Origin: Pseudoxanthomonas suwonensis 11-1
GTDB lineage: Bacteria; Pseudomonadota; Gammaproteobacteria; Xanthomonadales; Xanthomonadaceae
NCBI RefSeq assembly: GCF_000185965.1
Contig: NC_014924.1
Coordinates: 2,356,001-2,420,000 of the forward strand
Direction of reading: 5' to 3'
DNA: 64,000 nt
Shown: one piece after another, positions 17,114-32,129 of the stretch
Layout: every line of letters starts with the position of its first letter
Position numbering within the stretch: position 1 is the stretch's first letter
Notes under the pieces: model-generated
The model's database searches: none
Told to the model about the DNA's origin: nothing
The model's input: the letters and a program-made list of their open reading frames with translations, nothing else
Made by a program: the position numbers and the translations under genes

Positions 17114-18361
17114 TCAGAGCTGCTCGCCGGGTTCGATCATCGGCGAGGAAGGCGGGGTGGATCCGGGCGGGGCGCGGCGGGCGACGCTGGATTCCCAGCA
17201 CCAGAACGCCCAGCCCGAGGCGACGAAGCCCAGCATGCCCAGCGCCAGGTGCAGGCCGTGGTGGCTCAGCAGCGGCGACAGCAGGCCGGCGACCAGCGAG
17301 TTGAGCACCAGCTGGACGAAGGCCTGCAGCGAGGAGGCCGCGCCGCGGTGGCGCGGGTACATGTCGAGGATCGCCAGGGTCAGCACCGGGAAGACCAGGG
17401 CCACGCCGAAGGCGAACAGGCTCATCGGCAGCACCGCCCACGGCACCGAGATCGAAGGCGCGAGTGCGTTGTAGGCCAGGTTGAGCACGGCCGCGGCGGC
17501 CGAGCAGGCGAAGCCCGCGCTCACCTGGCGCGAAGGCGTCCAGTGCCCGGCCAGGCGGCCGGACAGGAAGGCGCCGATAGTCATGCCACCGATGGTGGGG
17601 ATGAACAGCCAGGCGAACTCGCGCTCGCCCAGGTGCAGCAGGTCCATCAGGAAGGCCGGGGCCGAGGCGATGTACAGGAACATGCCGGCGAAGTTCAGCG
17701 CGCCGGCCGCGGCCAGGCGCTGGAAGCGCGGGTTGGTGCCGATCGCCGCGTAGTCGCGCAGCAGCCGGCGCGGCCGCAGCGGGATGCGCAGCTCCTGCGG
17801 ATGGGTTTCCGGCAGCCAGCGGCCCACGCTCACCACCAGCATCAGGCCGAACGCGGCCAGGAACCAGAAGATCAGCGGCCAGCGTCCGGCACCGAGCATC
17901 CAGCCGCCGATGATCGGCGCGATCGCCGGGGCGATGCCGAAGATCATCGAGACCTGGCTCATCAGCCGCTGGGCGTCGTCGCCCTGCAGCACGTCGCGGA
18001 TCACCGCGCGGCCGACGATCAGGCCCACGCCCGCCGACAGGCCCTGCAGCGCACGGAAGGCCAGCAGGGTCGGCAGGTCGCGCGACAGCGCGCAGCCGGC
18101 CGAAGCCAGGGTGAACACCACCAGCCCGGCCAGGATCACCCGGCGCCGGCCCAGCGCGTCGGACAGCGGGCCGTGGACGATGCTCATCACCGCGTACGAG
18201 ATCAGGTAGACGCTGATGGTCTGCTGCATCGCGACCTTGTCGGCGCCGAACTGCGCGGCCATCTGCGGGAATGCCGGGAAGATGGTGTCGATCGAGAACG
18301 GGCCGAACATCGCCAGGCCGGCCAGCAGGAGGGTCAGGGTGCGGGTGCTGCGCAGGCTCAT
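17114..18361 (-). CDS. Bcr/CflA-family multidrug efflux MFS transporter
   Basis: 415 residues, 12 predicted membrane helices. The N-terminal half has the drug/H+ antiporter-1 pattern: SIDTIFPAFPQMAAQFGADK in TM1, GPLSDALGRRRVILAGL as MFS motif A, and ALQGLSAGVGLIVGRAVIRD. These are signatures of Bcr/CflA (bicyclomycin/sulfonamide, chloramphenicol/florfenicol type) exporters driven by protons. It overlaps the upstream membrane protein gene by four bases. The substrate is not predictable. Confidence 0.9.
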   Translation of the reverse strand: MSLRSTRTLTLLLAGLAMFGPFSIDTIFPAFPQMAAQFGADKVAMQQTISVYLISYAVMSIVHGPLSDALGRRRVILAGLVVFTLASAGCALSRDLPTLLAFRALQGLSAGVGLIVGRAVIRDVLQGDDAQRLMSQVSMIFGIAPAIAPIIGGWMLGAGRWPLIFWFLAAFGLMLVVSVGRWLPETHPQELRIPLRPRRLLRDYAAIGTNPRFQRLAAAGALNFAGMFLYIASAPAFLMDLLHLGEREFAWLFIPTIGGMTIGAFLSGRLAGHWTPSRQVSAGFACSAAAAVLNLAYNALAPSISVPWAVLPMSLFAFGVALVFPVLTLAILDMYPRHRGAASSLQAFVQLVLNSLVAGLLSPLLSHHGLHLALGMLGFVASGWAFWCWESSVARRAPPGSTPPSSPMIEPGEQL

Positions 18362-19239
18362 GGGGACGGTGCGGCCTCGGTGGACGTGACCTCGGTGGAC
18401 GTTGCTTCGATCGACGTGGCGCCGGTGCTGGCGGGCGCGGCGTCCTTTGGTAACTGGCCGGCGTCGGCCGGCGCGGGGACGGCCCCCGCGCGGACGCGGG
18501 CCGGCACTTGCAGGTGTTCGATCCTTGCCAGGTTGGCCACCGGGAAGACCTCGACCCGGCGGTCATCCGGCCACCACACCAGCACATAGGCGCTGGTGGT
18601 GCCCAGCAGCTGCGCCTGCCGCGGCAGCGGCGCGTCGGCGCCGGCCAGGGTCAGGCGCACGCCCGGCAAGGGCGCGCGGCCCTCCAGCACCCTGCTCGCG
18701 CTGGTGAGGTTCCACACGAACAGGTACTGCAGCGACAGCAGCAGGCCCATCAGCGCGATCTGGGTCTCGACCGAGATCCAGCCGCCGCCGGTCCACTTGC
18801 CTTCGCGCGAGGGCAGGAACAGCAGCCAGCGCATCCAGCGGTGGCGCGTGGTCAGTTCCGCGGCGCGCTCCGGATTGCGCTGGGCCCAGCGCATCGGCAG
18901 CACGCTCACCCACATGAAGGCCAGCACCGCCAGCACGATCAGCAGGTAGTCGGGGCGGCGCAGGCCGATCACGAACAGGTCCGCGCCCTGCAGGTACTCC
19001 AGGATCGGCACGCCCAAGCGGTCGTAGAACCAGTAGTACGACCACATGCCCATGATCGACACCAGGGCGTAGACCAGCGACACCACCAGCACCGGTTCGC
19101 GGGTCAGCAGCCGCAGCAGGCGGCCGACGGCGGTCGGCCCAGGGGTGGCCGTGGGAGCCGCGAGGTCGGGCACGGTCGCCGGCGGCGCGGCGTCCGCGGC
19201 GGCGGCCGCTGCAGTGGCGTGTTCTGGATCGGAGGACAT
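18358..19239 (-). CDS. Hypothetical multi-pass membrane protein
   Basis: 293 residues from the ATG at 19239, preceded by a purine-rich stretch. Three clear hydrophobic helices at about 50-75, 92-112 and 158-180, an Ala/Pro-rich N-terminus, and a soluble C-terminal part (GVRLTLAGADAPLPRQAQLL, YVLVWWPDDRRVEVFPVANL) ending in a Thr/Ser/Glu tail. No family recognised. The stop overlaps the exporter start, so the two are cotranscribed. Confidence 0.75.
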   Translation of the reverse strand: MSSDPEHATAAAAAADAAPPATVPDLAAPTATPGPTAVGRLLRLLTREPVLVVSLVYALVSIMGMWSYYWFYDRLGVPILEYLQGADLFVIGLRRPDYLLIVLAVLAFMWVSVLPMRWAQRNPERAAELTTRHRWMRWLLFLPSREGKWTGGGWISVETQIALMGLLLSLQYLFVWNLTSASRVLEGRAPLPGVRLTLAGADAPLPRQAQLLGTTSAYVLVWWPDDRRVEVFPVANLARIEHLQVPARVRAGAVPAPADAGQLPKDAAPASTGATSIEATSTEVTSTEAAPSP

Positions 19240-19323
19240 CGGCCCGCGGCCCTTGTGGGTGGGCCATGGTAAGCCAAGCGCCGTCCACGCCCCATCCAGC
19301 CAGGCCATGGCAGGCTCGGGCCC

Positions 19324-20109
19324 ATGACCGGACCGCGCCACCGCCCCACCCTGCAGCTGGCCGACATCACCCGCGAGGCCTACATCTACTTCGGTGCCGG
19401 CGCCACCGTGGCCTGGCAGATGGCCGAGCCGGGCGTGGGCCGCGGCGTGGCCCGCCACAGCGCCACCCTGGACCGTCCGCTCGAGCGGCTGCGCGCGACC
19501 ATGGGCTATGTCTACGCGGTGACCCTGGGCGACGACGCGGACCGCGCCGCCATCGCCCGCCACGTCAACCGCGCCCATGCCGCGGTGCGCGGCCCCGGCT
19601 ACAACGCCTTCGACCGCGGATTGCAGCTGTGGGTGGCCGCCACCCTCTACCGCGGCGCGGTCGATGTCCACGAGCTGTTCAACGGCCCGCTGCCGGACGC
19701 CGCCCGGGAACCGCTGTACCGCCAGGCCTGGGCCTATGGCCGCACCCTGCAGGTGCCGGACGCGGCCTGGCCGGCCGACGTCGCCGCGTTCGATGCCTGG
19801 TGGGAGGCGCAGGCGCGGCGGCTGGCGGTCGACGAGGAGGTCCGCGGCTACATGCAGGCGGTGCTGGGCGGCGGCAAGGCCCCGTGGTGGGTGCGGCCGG
19901 CCCTGCCGCTGCAGCGCCTGGCCACCGCCGGACTGCTGCCGCCGCGGCTGCGGGAGCTGTACGGCCTGCCCTGGGATGCTGGCCGCGAGCGTCGCTGGCA
20001 GGCGTTCCGGCGCTGGGCGCCCCGGCTGTACCGGCTGGCCCCGCGCTGGCTGCGCCATCTGCCGGCGCGCTATTACCTGAACCAGCTCAGGCGCCAGTAC
20101 CGCGATTGA
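19324..20109 (+). CDS. MpaB-like (DUF2236) oxygenase-family protein
   Basis: 261 residues. ITREAYIYFGAGATVAWQMA, RHVNRAHAAVRGPGYNAFD and QLWVAATLYRGAVDVHELF fit the MpaB/latex-clearing-protein-like family, whose characterised members bind haem b through histidines in this helical core. The Lcp/RoxB-type catalytic role is not proven for this short form; it may be a general redox enzyme. No signal peptide is seen. It starts 84 bp from the divergent membrane-protein gene and ends 30 bp before the gcvP promoter. Confidence 0.78.
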   Translation: MTGPRHRPTLQLADITREAYIYFGAGATVAWQMAEPGVGRGVARHSATLDRPLERLRATMGYVYAVTLGDDADRAAIARHVNRAHAAVRGPGYNAFDRGLQLWVAATLYRGAVDVHELFNGPLPDAAREPLYRQAWAYGRTLQVPDAAWPADVAAFDAWWEAQARRLAVDEEVRGYMQAVLGGGKAPWWVRPALPLQRLATAGLLPPRLRELYGLPWDAGRERRWQAFRRWAPRLYRLAPRWLRHLPARYYLNQLRRQYRD

Positions 20110-20138
20110 GCGCACGCCGGCCGGGGCCGGGCCCACGG

Positions 20139-20144
20139 TATAAT
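20139..20144 (+). promoter_or_regulatory. Consensus -10 box of the gcvP riboswitch transcript
   Basis: TATAAT stands alone in GC-rich DNA about 15 bp before the first aptamer. A clear -35 at 17 bp spacing is absent. Confidence 0.6.
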
Positions 20145-20158
20145 CCCGCCCGCTGTAC

Positions 20159-20352
20159 CTGGTGGGAGAAGCCGGCCCCGGCCGGCTGCCGAAGGCGCAA
20201 ACGCCCGTAATCGCTCAGGCCCGATACCACCGCTGCTGCAAACACTCTGGAGAGACCGGCCGCGCGAGAGCGCCGGCGCCGGCGCCGAAGGGGCACGAAG
20301 CACGCGACCTCGTCCGCGCGTCTTCCAAACTCTCAGGCAAAAGGACAGAGGG
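20159..20352 (+). promoter_or_regulatory. Tandem glycine riboswitch
   Basis: Two aptamers in series precede gcvP. Aptamer 1 spans about 20159-20231, with GGTGGGAGAAGCCGG, the conserved GCCGAAGGCGCAA and CGCTCAGG. Aptamer 2 spans about 20245-20352, with CTGGAGAGACCGG, GCCGAAGGGGC and the hallmark AAACTCTCAGGCAAAAGGAC followed by AGAGGGG. Binding of glycine is expected to switch on expression of the glycine cleavage P-protein. The 50-bp remainder up to ATG 20407 is the expression platform. It has no obvious terminator, so control may be translational. Confidence 0.95.
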
Positions 20353-20406
20353 GCATCCCGCCGCGCCTGCGCGGCGCACTTCCTTGCCCCAGTCCGGACC
20401 GCCTCC

Positions 20407-23274
<2,868 letters not shown>

Positions 23275-23300
23275 TGCGCCACGCCCGTCTGGCACCTGGA

Positions 23301-23327
23301 CGGCCCGCTTCGGCGGGCCGTTCCCTT
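23301..23327 (+). terminator. Terminator of gcvP
   Basis: CGGCCCGC, TTCG tetraloop and GCGGGCCG at 23301-23320 form a perfect eight-bp stem, followed by TTCCCTT. Confidence 0.85.
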
Positions 23328-23447
23328 ATGTGCCGGACCTTCGCCAGTCAGCAGGCATTTAACGTTTTCTTGACATGCTGCGCCGGCGCCTCCAGAGTCG
23401 CGCCGCCCGCATCGGGTCCCATCAACAACCACTGGAAGGTTTTCCCC

Positions 23448-24002
23448 ATGAAGAACACCCTGGCCCTGGCCGCCGCGCTGGCCCTCGCCGCCCTGTCGAC
23501 CGACGCCATCGCCGGCCAGCCCTTCGTGCGCGCCGAAGCCGGCAGCAGCGACATCGAAGTCAACTACGGCCGCGGCTTCCGCGACACCGAGTCCGACACC
23601 GCCGTGACCGTCGGCGGCGGCTACTGGTTCACCCCGAACATCGGCGTCGAAGGCCACGTCGGCACCCTGTACACCGAGTACCTGGGCCGCGGCTACGACC
23701 TGGACCTGGTCACCGCCGGCGCCGGCCTGGTGGCCAAGAAGAACTTCGGCCCGGACAACACCGGCTTCTTCATCGGCGCCCGCGCCGGCCTGGCGCGCAT
23801 GACCGTGCAGCTGCGCGAGGACGACTTCGACATCGAGGAAGACGAGAGCTCGACCAAGCCCTACTACGGCGTCAACCTCGGCTACGACTTCAGCCGCCGC
23901 TGGGGCCTGAGCCTGAACTTCGACCGCCGCACCGCGGAGATGGACGGCTTCGACATCGACGTCGACACCGTCACCTTCGCCGGCGAGTTCCGCTTCAACT
24001 GA
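23448..24002 (+). CDS. Outer membrane beta-barrel protein (opacity/OmpA-like family)
   Basis: 184 residues. A signal peptide (MKNTLALAAALALAALSTDAIA) is followed by alternating strands such as QPFVRAEAGSSDIEVNY, TVGGGYWFTPNIGVEGHVG and FIGARAGLARMTVQL. The chain ends in a C-terminal Phe-x-Phe-Asn strand (FAGEFRFN) close to the outer-membrane insertion signal. An eight-strand barrel is the likely fold. The loop DDFDIEEDESSTK is acidic. Function is unknown; such proteins are structural or adhesive. It has its own terminator. Confidence 0.88.
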   Translation: MKNTLALAAALALAALSTDAIAGQPFVRAEAGSSDIEVNYGRGFRDTESDTAVTVGGGYWFTPNIGVEGHVGTLYTEYLGRGYDLDLVTAGAGLVAKKNFGPDNTGFFIGARAGLARMTVQLREDDFDIEEDESSTKPYYGVNLGYDFSRRWGLSLNFDRRTAEMDGFDIDVDTVTFAGEFRFN

Positions 24003-24048
24003 GCAACGCCGGTGCGGATGCCCGCATCCCGCCACACGCAACACCCGG

Positions 24049-24079
24049 AAAGCCCCGCATCGCGGGGCTTTTCTTTTTT
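24049..24079 (+). terminator. Strong rho-independent terminator
   Basis: AAAGCCCCGC (24049-24058), a three-base loop and GCGGGGCTTT (24062-24071), continuing into TCTTTTTT. Confidence 0.93.
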
Positions 24080-24478
24080 CTCCTCCCCTTGCGGGGAAGG
24101 CCCGGGGAGAGGGTCAGCTGCGCAGCACCGCCCGCACTCGCGGAACGAACCTTCGCCTGTTCGATGCACCCAGGCCGGCCAAGAAGCAGGGCCACGATGC
24201 ACGGTGGCAGGAACACGGATTCCGTGATCCACATCTCCCCGGAACCGCCCCTTTCCCCGCCCGGCCCCGCACCACGGCCCGTGCCTCCAGGACGGATGCG
24301 TTCGAGCACATCTGCACCGCTCGAGCGCGAACGTGTCCTCCCATCCCACGGCGGGAGGAGAACCGGCTCCGCCTGTGTGGGCCACACCACCGCAACAACG
24401 CCCCCATTTTTCACGAACGCCATACCTCCATCGCGCTTATCTGCCATCGCACGCATCGGTGCACAGAAGGAGCAACCC
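24080..24478. other. Non-coding stretch upstream of the histone-like gene
   Basis: About 400 bp. It begins with a palindromic CCTCCCCTTGCGGGGAAGG unit and has no open frame with protein-like composition on either strand. The promoter of the downstream gene should lie in its right part; AAGGAG at about 24467 is the ribosome binding site. Confidence 0.5.
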
Positions 24479-25081
24479 ATGCCACGTGGTGACAAGTCCA
24501 GCTACACCGACAAGCAGAAGCGCCAGGCCGAGCACATCGAGGAGAGCGCGAAGGACCAGGGCCGCAGCGAGGAAACCGCCGAGCGCATCGCCTGGGCGAC
24601 CGTCAACAAGCAGGACGGCGGCGGCAGGAAATCCGGCTCCGGCAGGAAGACTGGTGCCCGCAAGGCGACGAAGAAGACCGCAAGGAAAGCCACGAAGAAG
24701 ACCGCTGCGAAGAAGTCTTCCTCCGGCGGCGCGAAGAAGGCGACGAAGAAGGCGACCAGGAAGACCGCACGGAAGAGCGCGGCGAAGAAGGCCAGCCCGG
24801 CCAGGAAGTCCGCGACGAAGAAGACCGCACGCAAGAGCACGGCGAAGAAGGCCACGAAGAAAGCCGCAACGAAGAAGACAGGCGCCCGCAAGAGCGCCGC
24901 GAAGAAGAGCACCCGCAGCCCTGCGAAGAAGGCGGCGAAGAAGAGCACGCGCAGCCCTGCGAAGAAAGCCACGAAGAAGTCCACAGCAAGGAAGAGCACC
25001 GCCCGGAAGGCCACGAAGAAGGCGGCCAAGAAGACCACCGCCAGGAAATCACCCGCCCGCAAGTCCGCGGCGAAGAAGTAG
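24479..25081 (+). CDS. Histone H1-like Lys/Ala-rich protein with conserved N-terminal domain
   Basis: 200 residues. The first 50 (MPRGDKSSYTDKQKRQAEHI, GRSEETAERIAWATVNKQDG) form a short conserved domain of a family often labelled plasmid stabilisation protein or Ku-C-terminal-like. The remaining 150 are almost only Lys, Ala, Thr, Arg and Ser in KKTARKATKK-type repeats resembling eukaryotic H1 tails, suggesting non-specific DNA binding and nucleoid compaction. The repeat tract is made of AAG-rich codons, with two perfect KKSTRSPAK units, and probably varies in length between strains. Strong AAGGAG site upstream. Confidence 0.85.
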   Translation: MPRGDKSSYTDKQKRQAEHIEESAKDQGRSEETAERIAWATVNKQDGGGRKSGSGRKTGARKATKKTARKATKKTAAKKSSSGGAKKATKKATRKTARKSAAKKASPARKSATKKTARKSTAKKATKKAATKKTGARKSAAKKSTRSPAKKAAKKSTRSPAKKATKKSTARKSTARKATKKAAKKTTARKSPARKSAAKK

Positions 25082-25087
25082 CACGTC

Positions 25088-25414
25088 GCCCGGACAAGCC
25101 CGAAGGCCGCATCCGGGGTTGGTTCTGGAGGATCGTGCGATAGTCCATCTCTCCTTGGTGGGACCGGCACGACTGTGCGCCACTGGCGCAGGCGAACAAC
25201 CCTCCCCCAAACGGAAGGCGAACCCCGGGTGCGCTTCGCTTACCCGGGCTACGCGCCTCATGTAGCCCGGATAAGGCCGAAGGCCGCATCCGGGGTGACT
25301 TCAAGCCCAACCTGTTTGGAGCGATCCGGCCTATATGTGAGCCACTGGCAGAGGCGAATAATCCTTTCCGAAGGAAAAGGCGAACCCGGGTGCGCTTCGC
25401 TTACCCGGGCTACA
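25088..25414. repeat. Cluster of four TGTAGCCCGG-type REP elements
   Basis: Two families alternate. Family A (TGTAGCCCGGATAAGGCC...GCATCCGGGG) is at 25261-25295, with a degenerate copy at 25088-25118. Family B (TGTAGCCCGGGTAAGCGAAG...CACCCGGGG) is in reverse orientation at 25223-25252 and 25384-25414. Family A resembles enterobacterial REP/PU units. The last unit contains the TAG stop codon of the GIY-YIG-like gene. No gene is seen in the 330-bp interval. Confidence 0.88.
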
Positions 25415-26012
25415 GGGAGCTACCGCGATACCACCCCAGCACCGACGGCGCGAGCAGTGGCTCCACCTCGATGCCCAACGCCCCGAACGCATCCAGTACG
25501 TCCCGCACCCGCTGCTGCGATGGCGTGGCTCCAGCCATCCCCTCCAGCTCCTCCACCGACAGCTGCGACAGCGTCCATTCGTGCAGCCGATCCGCCCGCC
25601 GCTCCATCGCCGCACGCAACCACGGCCGCAGCGGATACACCCGATACCCGCGCGCGCCCAGCGCAGCCACCCGCTCCACCAGCAGCGCCTGCACCCCACG
25701 GAACCACTCGGTATGCCCGCCCGCCGGCACCCGGATCGCCAGCGGTGCCGGTGCGTTGTATTCGCCCAGGCCGGCACGCAGTTCCAGCTCCAGGTCGCGC
25801 GCGTCACGGATGGACTCGGCCTCCACCAGCATCCCCGCTTCCAGGTCGAAGAATCCGAACCAGCGCGGATGCAGCGCCGAGATCCGTCCCAGCGGATCGC
25901 CGGAGAACCCGATCTTGCAGTGGTCCTCCCAGGCGCACGGGAACACATAGGCGAAGCAGCGTCCGTCGATGGCCACCGGCTCCCCACCCGGGACCGGGTA
26001 GGCCGCTGCCAT
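25410..26012 (-). CDS. GIY-YIG-like (T5orf172/MUG113-type) nuclease-fold protein
   Basis: 200 residues from the ATG at 26012. FAYVFPCAWEDHCKIGFSGD followed by PLGRISALHPRWFGF and ESIRDARDLELELRAGLGEY match the degenerate GIY-YIG pattern (YV...KIG...R...L...E) of T5orf172-like domains. A C-terminal helical region (about 120-200) is not recognised. It lies 20 bp after alkB, at the end of the lexA-imuABC operon, so a DNA-repair function is likely by context. Nuclease activity is inferred only. Its stop codon is provided by a REP element. Confidence 0.72.
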   Translation of the reverse strand: MAAAYPVPGGEPVAIDGRCFAYVFPCAWEDHCKIGFSGDPLGRISALHPRWFGFFDLEAGMLVEAESIRDARDLELELRAGLGEYNAPAPLAIRVPAGGHTEWFRGVQALLVERVAALGARGYRVYPLRPWLRAAMERRADRLHEWTLSQLSVEELEGMAGATPSQQRVRDVLDAFGALGIEVEPLLAPSVLGWYRGSSL

Positions 26013-26032
26013 GTCGCGGACACGTGGCCTGC

Positions 26033-26707
26033 TCACGCCGCCCGATCCCGCGGCGAGCCGGGGCGTTGCCCCGCAACCGGTCCGGACGCGGGCGCCTCGG
26101 CCTCCACCGCGCCCACCCGCCACGGATCCCGTCCGCGCTCCGCCACTGGCCGCGCGCGGAACACCACGCTCATGCGCGGCGGCACCGGGCGCACAGTCTT
26201 GGGGATGCCGTGCTCGTGGGTGGTCTGGCTGGCGTGGCTCATCACCAGCAGGCTGCCCGGCTCCAGGTCGATGCCAAGCGCGCGGCCGCCAGACTTGGCG
26301 CGGATGTTCATGCGCCGGGCGCTGCCCAGCGAGACCAGTGCCAGCGGCTGGCCGGGGACGAGCTGGTGCAGCTTGTCGTTGTGCATGGCCACGCTGTCGT
26401 TGCCGTCGCGGTAGAGGTTCAGGCCTGCGCTGGTGTAGCCGCCTGGCGCCACCGCCTGCACGCGTTCCAGCATCGCCGCCAGCGGCAGGCCCCCGGGCAC
26501 CTCGTGCAACCCGTACCAGGCCATCAGCCGCGGCACGTCGACCACCCGGTCGTACATCGGCCGGCGTGCGGACTGCCAGCGGCAGCCATCGCGCAACGCC
26601 TCGAACCATTCGCGCGCCAGCGATGGCGGCAGGAAGTCGGCCCAGTAGCGGATGCCGCCTTCGGCATCCTCCACCAGGGTCAGCGGTCCGTTGTCGAAAA
26701 GATCCAT
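26033..26707 (-). CDS. alkB: AlkB-family 2-oxoglutarate/Fe(II) dioxygenase (DNA alkylation repair)
   Basis: 224 residues. The dioxygenase fold shows NLYRDGNDSVAMHNDK with the iron ligands H-x-D, a distal His in QTTHEHGIPKT, and the 2-oxoglutarate Arg in PPRMSVVFRAR. PLALVSLGSARRMNIR is the typical AlkB core strand. Members oxidatively remove alkyl groups such as 1-methyladenine and 3-methylcytosine from nucleic acids. It sits 25 bp after dnaE2 in the SOS operon, linking direct reversal to translesion synthesis. It is closer to the plant/ALKBH2-like short bacterial group than to E. coli AlkB. Confidence 0.92.
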   Translation of the reverse strand: MDLFDNGPLTLVEDAEGGIRYWADFLPPSLAREWFEALRDGCRWQSARRPMYDRVVDVPRLMAWYGLHEVPGGLPLAAMLERVQAVAPGGYTSAGLNLYRDGNDSVAMHNDKLHQLVPGQPLALVSLGSARRMNIRAKSGGRALGIDLEPGSLLVMSHASQTTHEHGIPKTVRPVPPRMSVVFRARPVAERGRDPWRVGAVEAEAPASGPVAGQRPGSPRDRAA

Positions 26708-26732
26708 GGCGCCCTCGCTGCGTTATGCGCGT

Positions 26733-30016
<3,284 letters not shown>

Positions 30017-30020
<4 letters not shown>

Positions 30021-31438
30021 GCGAACCAGCCATGCAGCATCCAGCCGCCCTCGCGCACGCCTGCGGCGCGGAACGCCCAGGCACGCTGGCCACGGCTGGT
30101 GCGCACCACGTAGTAGTCGCGGCGCACGTCGCCCTCGTCCCACCAGCCGCTTTCCAGCCGCTCCGGACCGGACAGCACCTGCAGGCGCGTGTCGTGCAGC
30201 GGCACCGGCTCCGGCAGCAGCCAGGTCGGGCGCGGCGGACGCGACGGAGCAACAGGCACCTTGGCCTCGTCGCCGGTAAGCCGGCACCAGGCACGCTCGG
30301 GACGCGGATCGCCCTGCGGCGCCACCCGGTACACCGCCTCGTCGCCCAGGCGCGCACGCAGGCGTTCGCGCAGCTGCGGCCAGTCCAGCGCCTGTTGCGC
30401 ACGCTGCGCGAACAGGTCCTGCATCGCCGGCACGAACGGCGGCAGGTGCTTCGCCAGCAGGCGCATGCCTACCACCGGGCGTCCGATCTCAACCCGCTCC
30501 AGGCGCCCGCGCGCCAGCTCGAACAGCATCGAGGCACTGCGCTCGGGCGCCAGCAGGCCGACTTCGACATCGGTATGGCCCTGCTCGTGCTCCAGCCGCA
30601 GCACGAAGCGCTGCACGCCGCCGTCGCGGATCGACAGGTAGGTGCACAGGTCGCCGACCAGGCGCCGCAGCGGGAACAGCAGCGCGGTATGGGTCTCGAC
30701 CTCGTAGCCCAGCTCCACGCGTTCGTCGAAATGCTCCGGCGGCTGGTAGCACTCCAGCGGATCGTCGGCCTGCCCGTAGAGCTTCTGCAGGTGTTCCAGC
30801 AGCGCCTGGCCGAAGCGGCGGCGCAGCGCATCCGATGGCAGCCCGCGCAGCTGGCCCAGGGTACGGATGCCCATGCGCTGCAAACGCGTGCCGGCCTCGT
30901 CGGGCAGCACCGCGCGTCGCACCGGGATGCGGTCGAGCAATGCAGGAAGTTCCGCCGCCTCCATCACCGCCATGCCGTCGCGCAGGCCCGCCAGCACCCG
31001 CGCCGCGCGCGGGGTCGGGGCCAGGGCGATGCGGTGGCGGAAGCCCAGCTGTTCCAGCTCGCCACGCAGGCGCCGCTCGAACCGCGGCCACGGCCCGAAC
31101 AGGCGGAAGCTGGCGCGCACCTCCAGCACGATGGCCGAACTCCACTGCGCACTGACCAGCGAGCTGTGGCGATAGGCCCAGGCCGCGAGGAAACGCTGCA
31201 CCCGGGCCTCGGCCGCAGGCTCGTAGTCGACCATCGCGAACTGCGGCAGCAGCGCATGCGCGGCGGTCAGGCGCATGCCCGGCGCCAGTCCCGCGGCCGC
31301 CGCGGCGGCATTGACCGCATGCAGGCTGCGCAGCTGCGCCGGACCGCCGACCAGGGCCAGCGGCGCCTCCGGCTCGGGATGCCGGCGCAGCACCGCGTCC
31401 AGCGCCAGCTGCGGCAGCAGGATGCAGGCCCAGAGCAT
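30017..31438 (-). CDS. imuB: ImuB, Y-family-polymerase-like mutasome protein
   Basis: 473 residues from the ATG at 31438, preceded by AAGGAGG. The N-terminus [20 protein letters not shown] and [20 protein letters not shown] are typical of ImuB. The fold is that of a Y-family polymerase, but catalytic acidic residues are lost, as expected: ImuB is an inactive adaptor that binds the beta clamp, ImuA and DnaE2. The C-terminal part ([20 protein letters not shown]) is the conserved tail. An 81-bp gap separates it from imuA, the only larger gap in the cassette. Confidence 0.94.
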
Positions 31439-31519
31439 CAGCCGCCCTCCTTGCGCCCGCATGCGGGGACGGGAAGGCCGGCCGGATTCCACGGCAGATG
31501 TCGTGCGCGGAGTGCCATG

Positions 31520-32128
31520 TCAGTGCGCCAGCTGCACCAGCCCCGAGGGCGGCTGCCCGCCCCGGCACTTGAGCACCCGCCAGCCGCCGTCCTCCAGCAC
31601 CAGCCGCAGCGCCGCAGGCGAGGCGTTGGCGGCATGGCGGCGGTCGCGCAGGACGAAGCCGCAGCAGTCGCCGCTGTCGGCGGCCACCTGCAGCCGGCGC
31701 AGGGCGCGGTCGTCGCCACCCGGCGGCCAGCCCAGCACCGCGGTGCAGGTGCCGCTGCGCAGGCACTGTTCCTGTGCCCACAGCGCATCGCGTGGCGAGG
31801 CGTCGACCACGTGCAGTCCGGCCAGGTCCACGCCGGCGGCCTGCCAGGCCGGGGCATAGGGCACGAACGGCGGCGCGACCAGGACCACGGTGCCGCCGAC
31901 GGCGGTCATGCGTGCCAGCGTGGGCAGCAGCAGGGCGAGTTCGCCGACACCGTTGGCCGGCAGCAGCAGCTCGGTCAGCGCCCGCCGCGGCCAGCCGCCC
32001 TGCGGCAGGCGCGCATCCAGCGCCGCGTGCCCGCTCGGCTCGCCGTCTGCCGGCAGGCGGGCACTGCGCCCGGCATGCCACAGCGTGCGCGCGGCCAGCA
32101 GGCTGTCGATGGCAACGACCTGGACCAT
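31520..32128 (-). CDS. imuA: ImuA, RecA/SulA-like mutasome protein
   Basis: 202 residues from the ATG at 32128. LPQGGWPRRALTELLLPANG, GGTVVLVAPPFVPYAPAWQA and WAQEQCLRSGTCTAVLGWPP resemble the truncated RecA-like fold of ImuA (often annotated SulA-like). The Walker A lysine is not evident, usual for the family. It is required with ImuB and DnaE2 for damage-induced mutagenesis. It starts one base after the lexA stop. Confidence 0.92.
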   Translation of the reverse strand: MVQVVAIDSLLAARTLWHAGRSARLPADGEPSGHAALDARLPQGGWPRRALTELLLPANGVGELALLLPTLARMTAVGGTVVLVAPPFVPYAPAWQAAGVDLAGLHVVDASPRDALWAQEQCLRSGTCTAVLGWPPGGDDRALRRLQVAADSGDCCGFVLRDRRHAANASPAALRLVLEDGGWRVLKCRGGQPPSGLVQLAH

Positions 32129-32129
32129 C

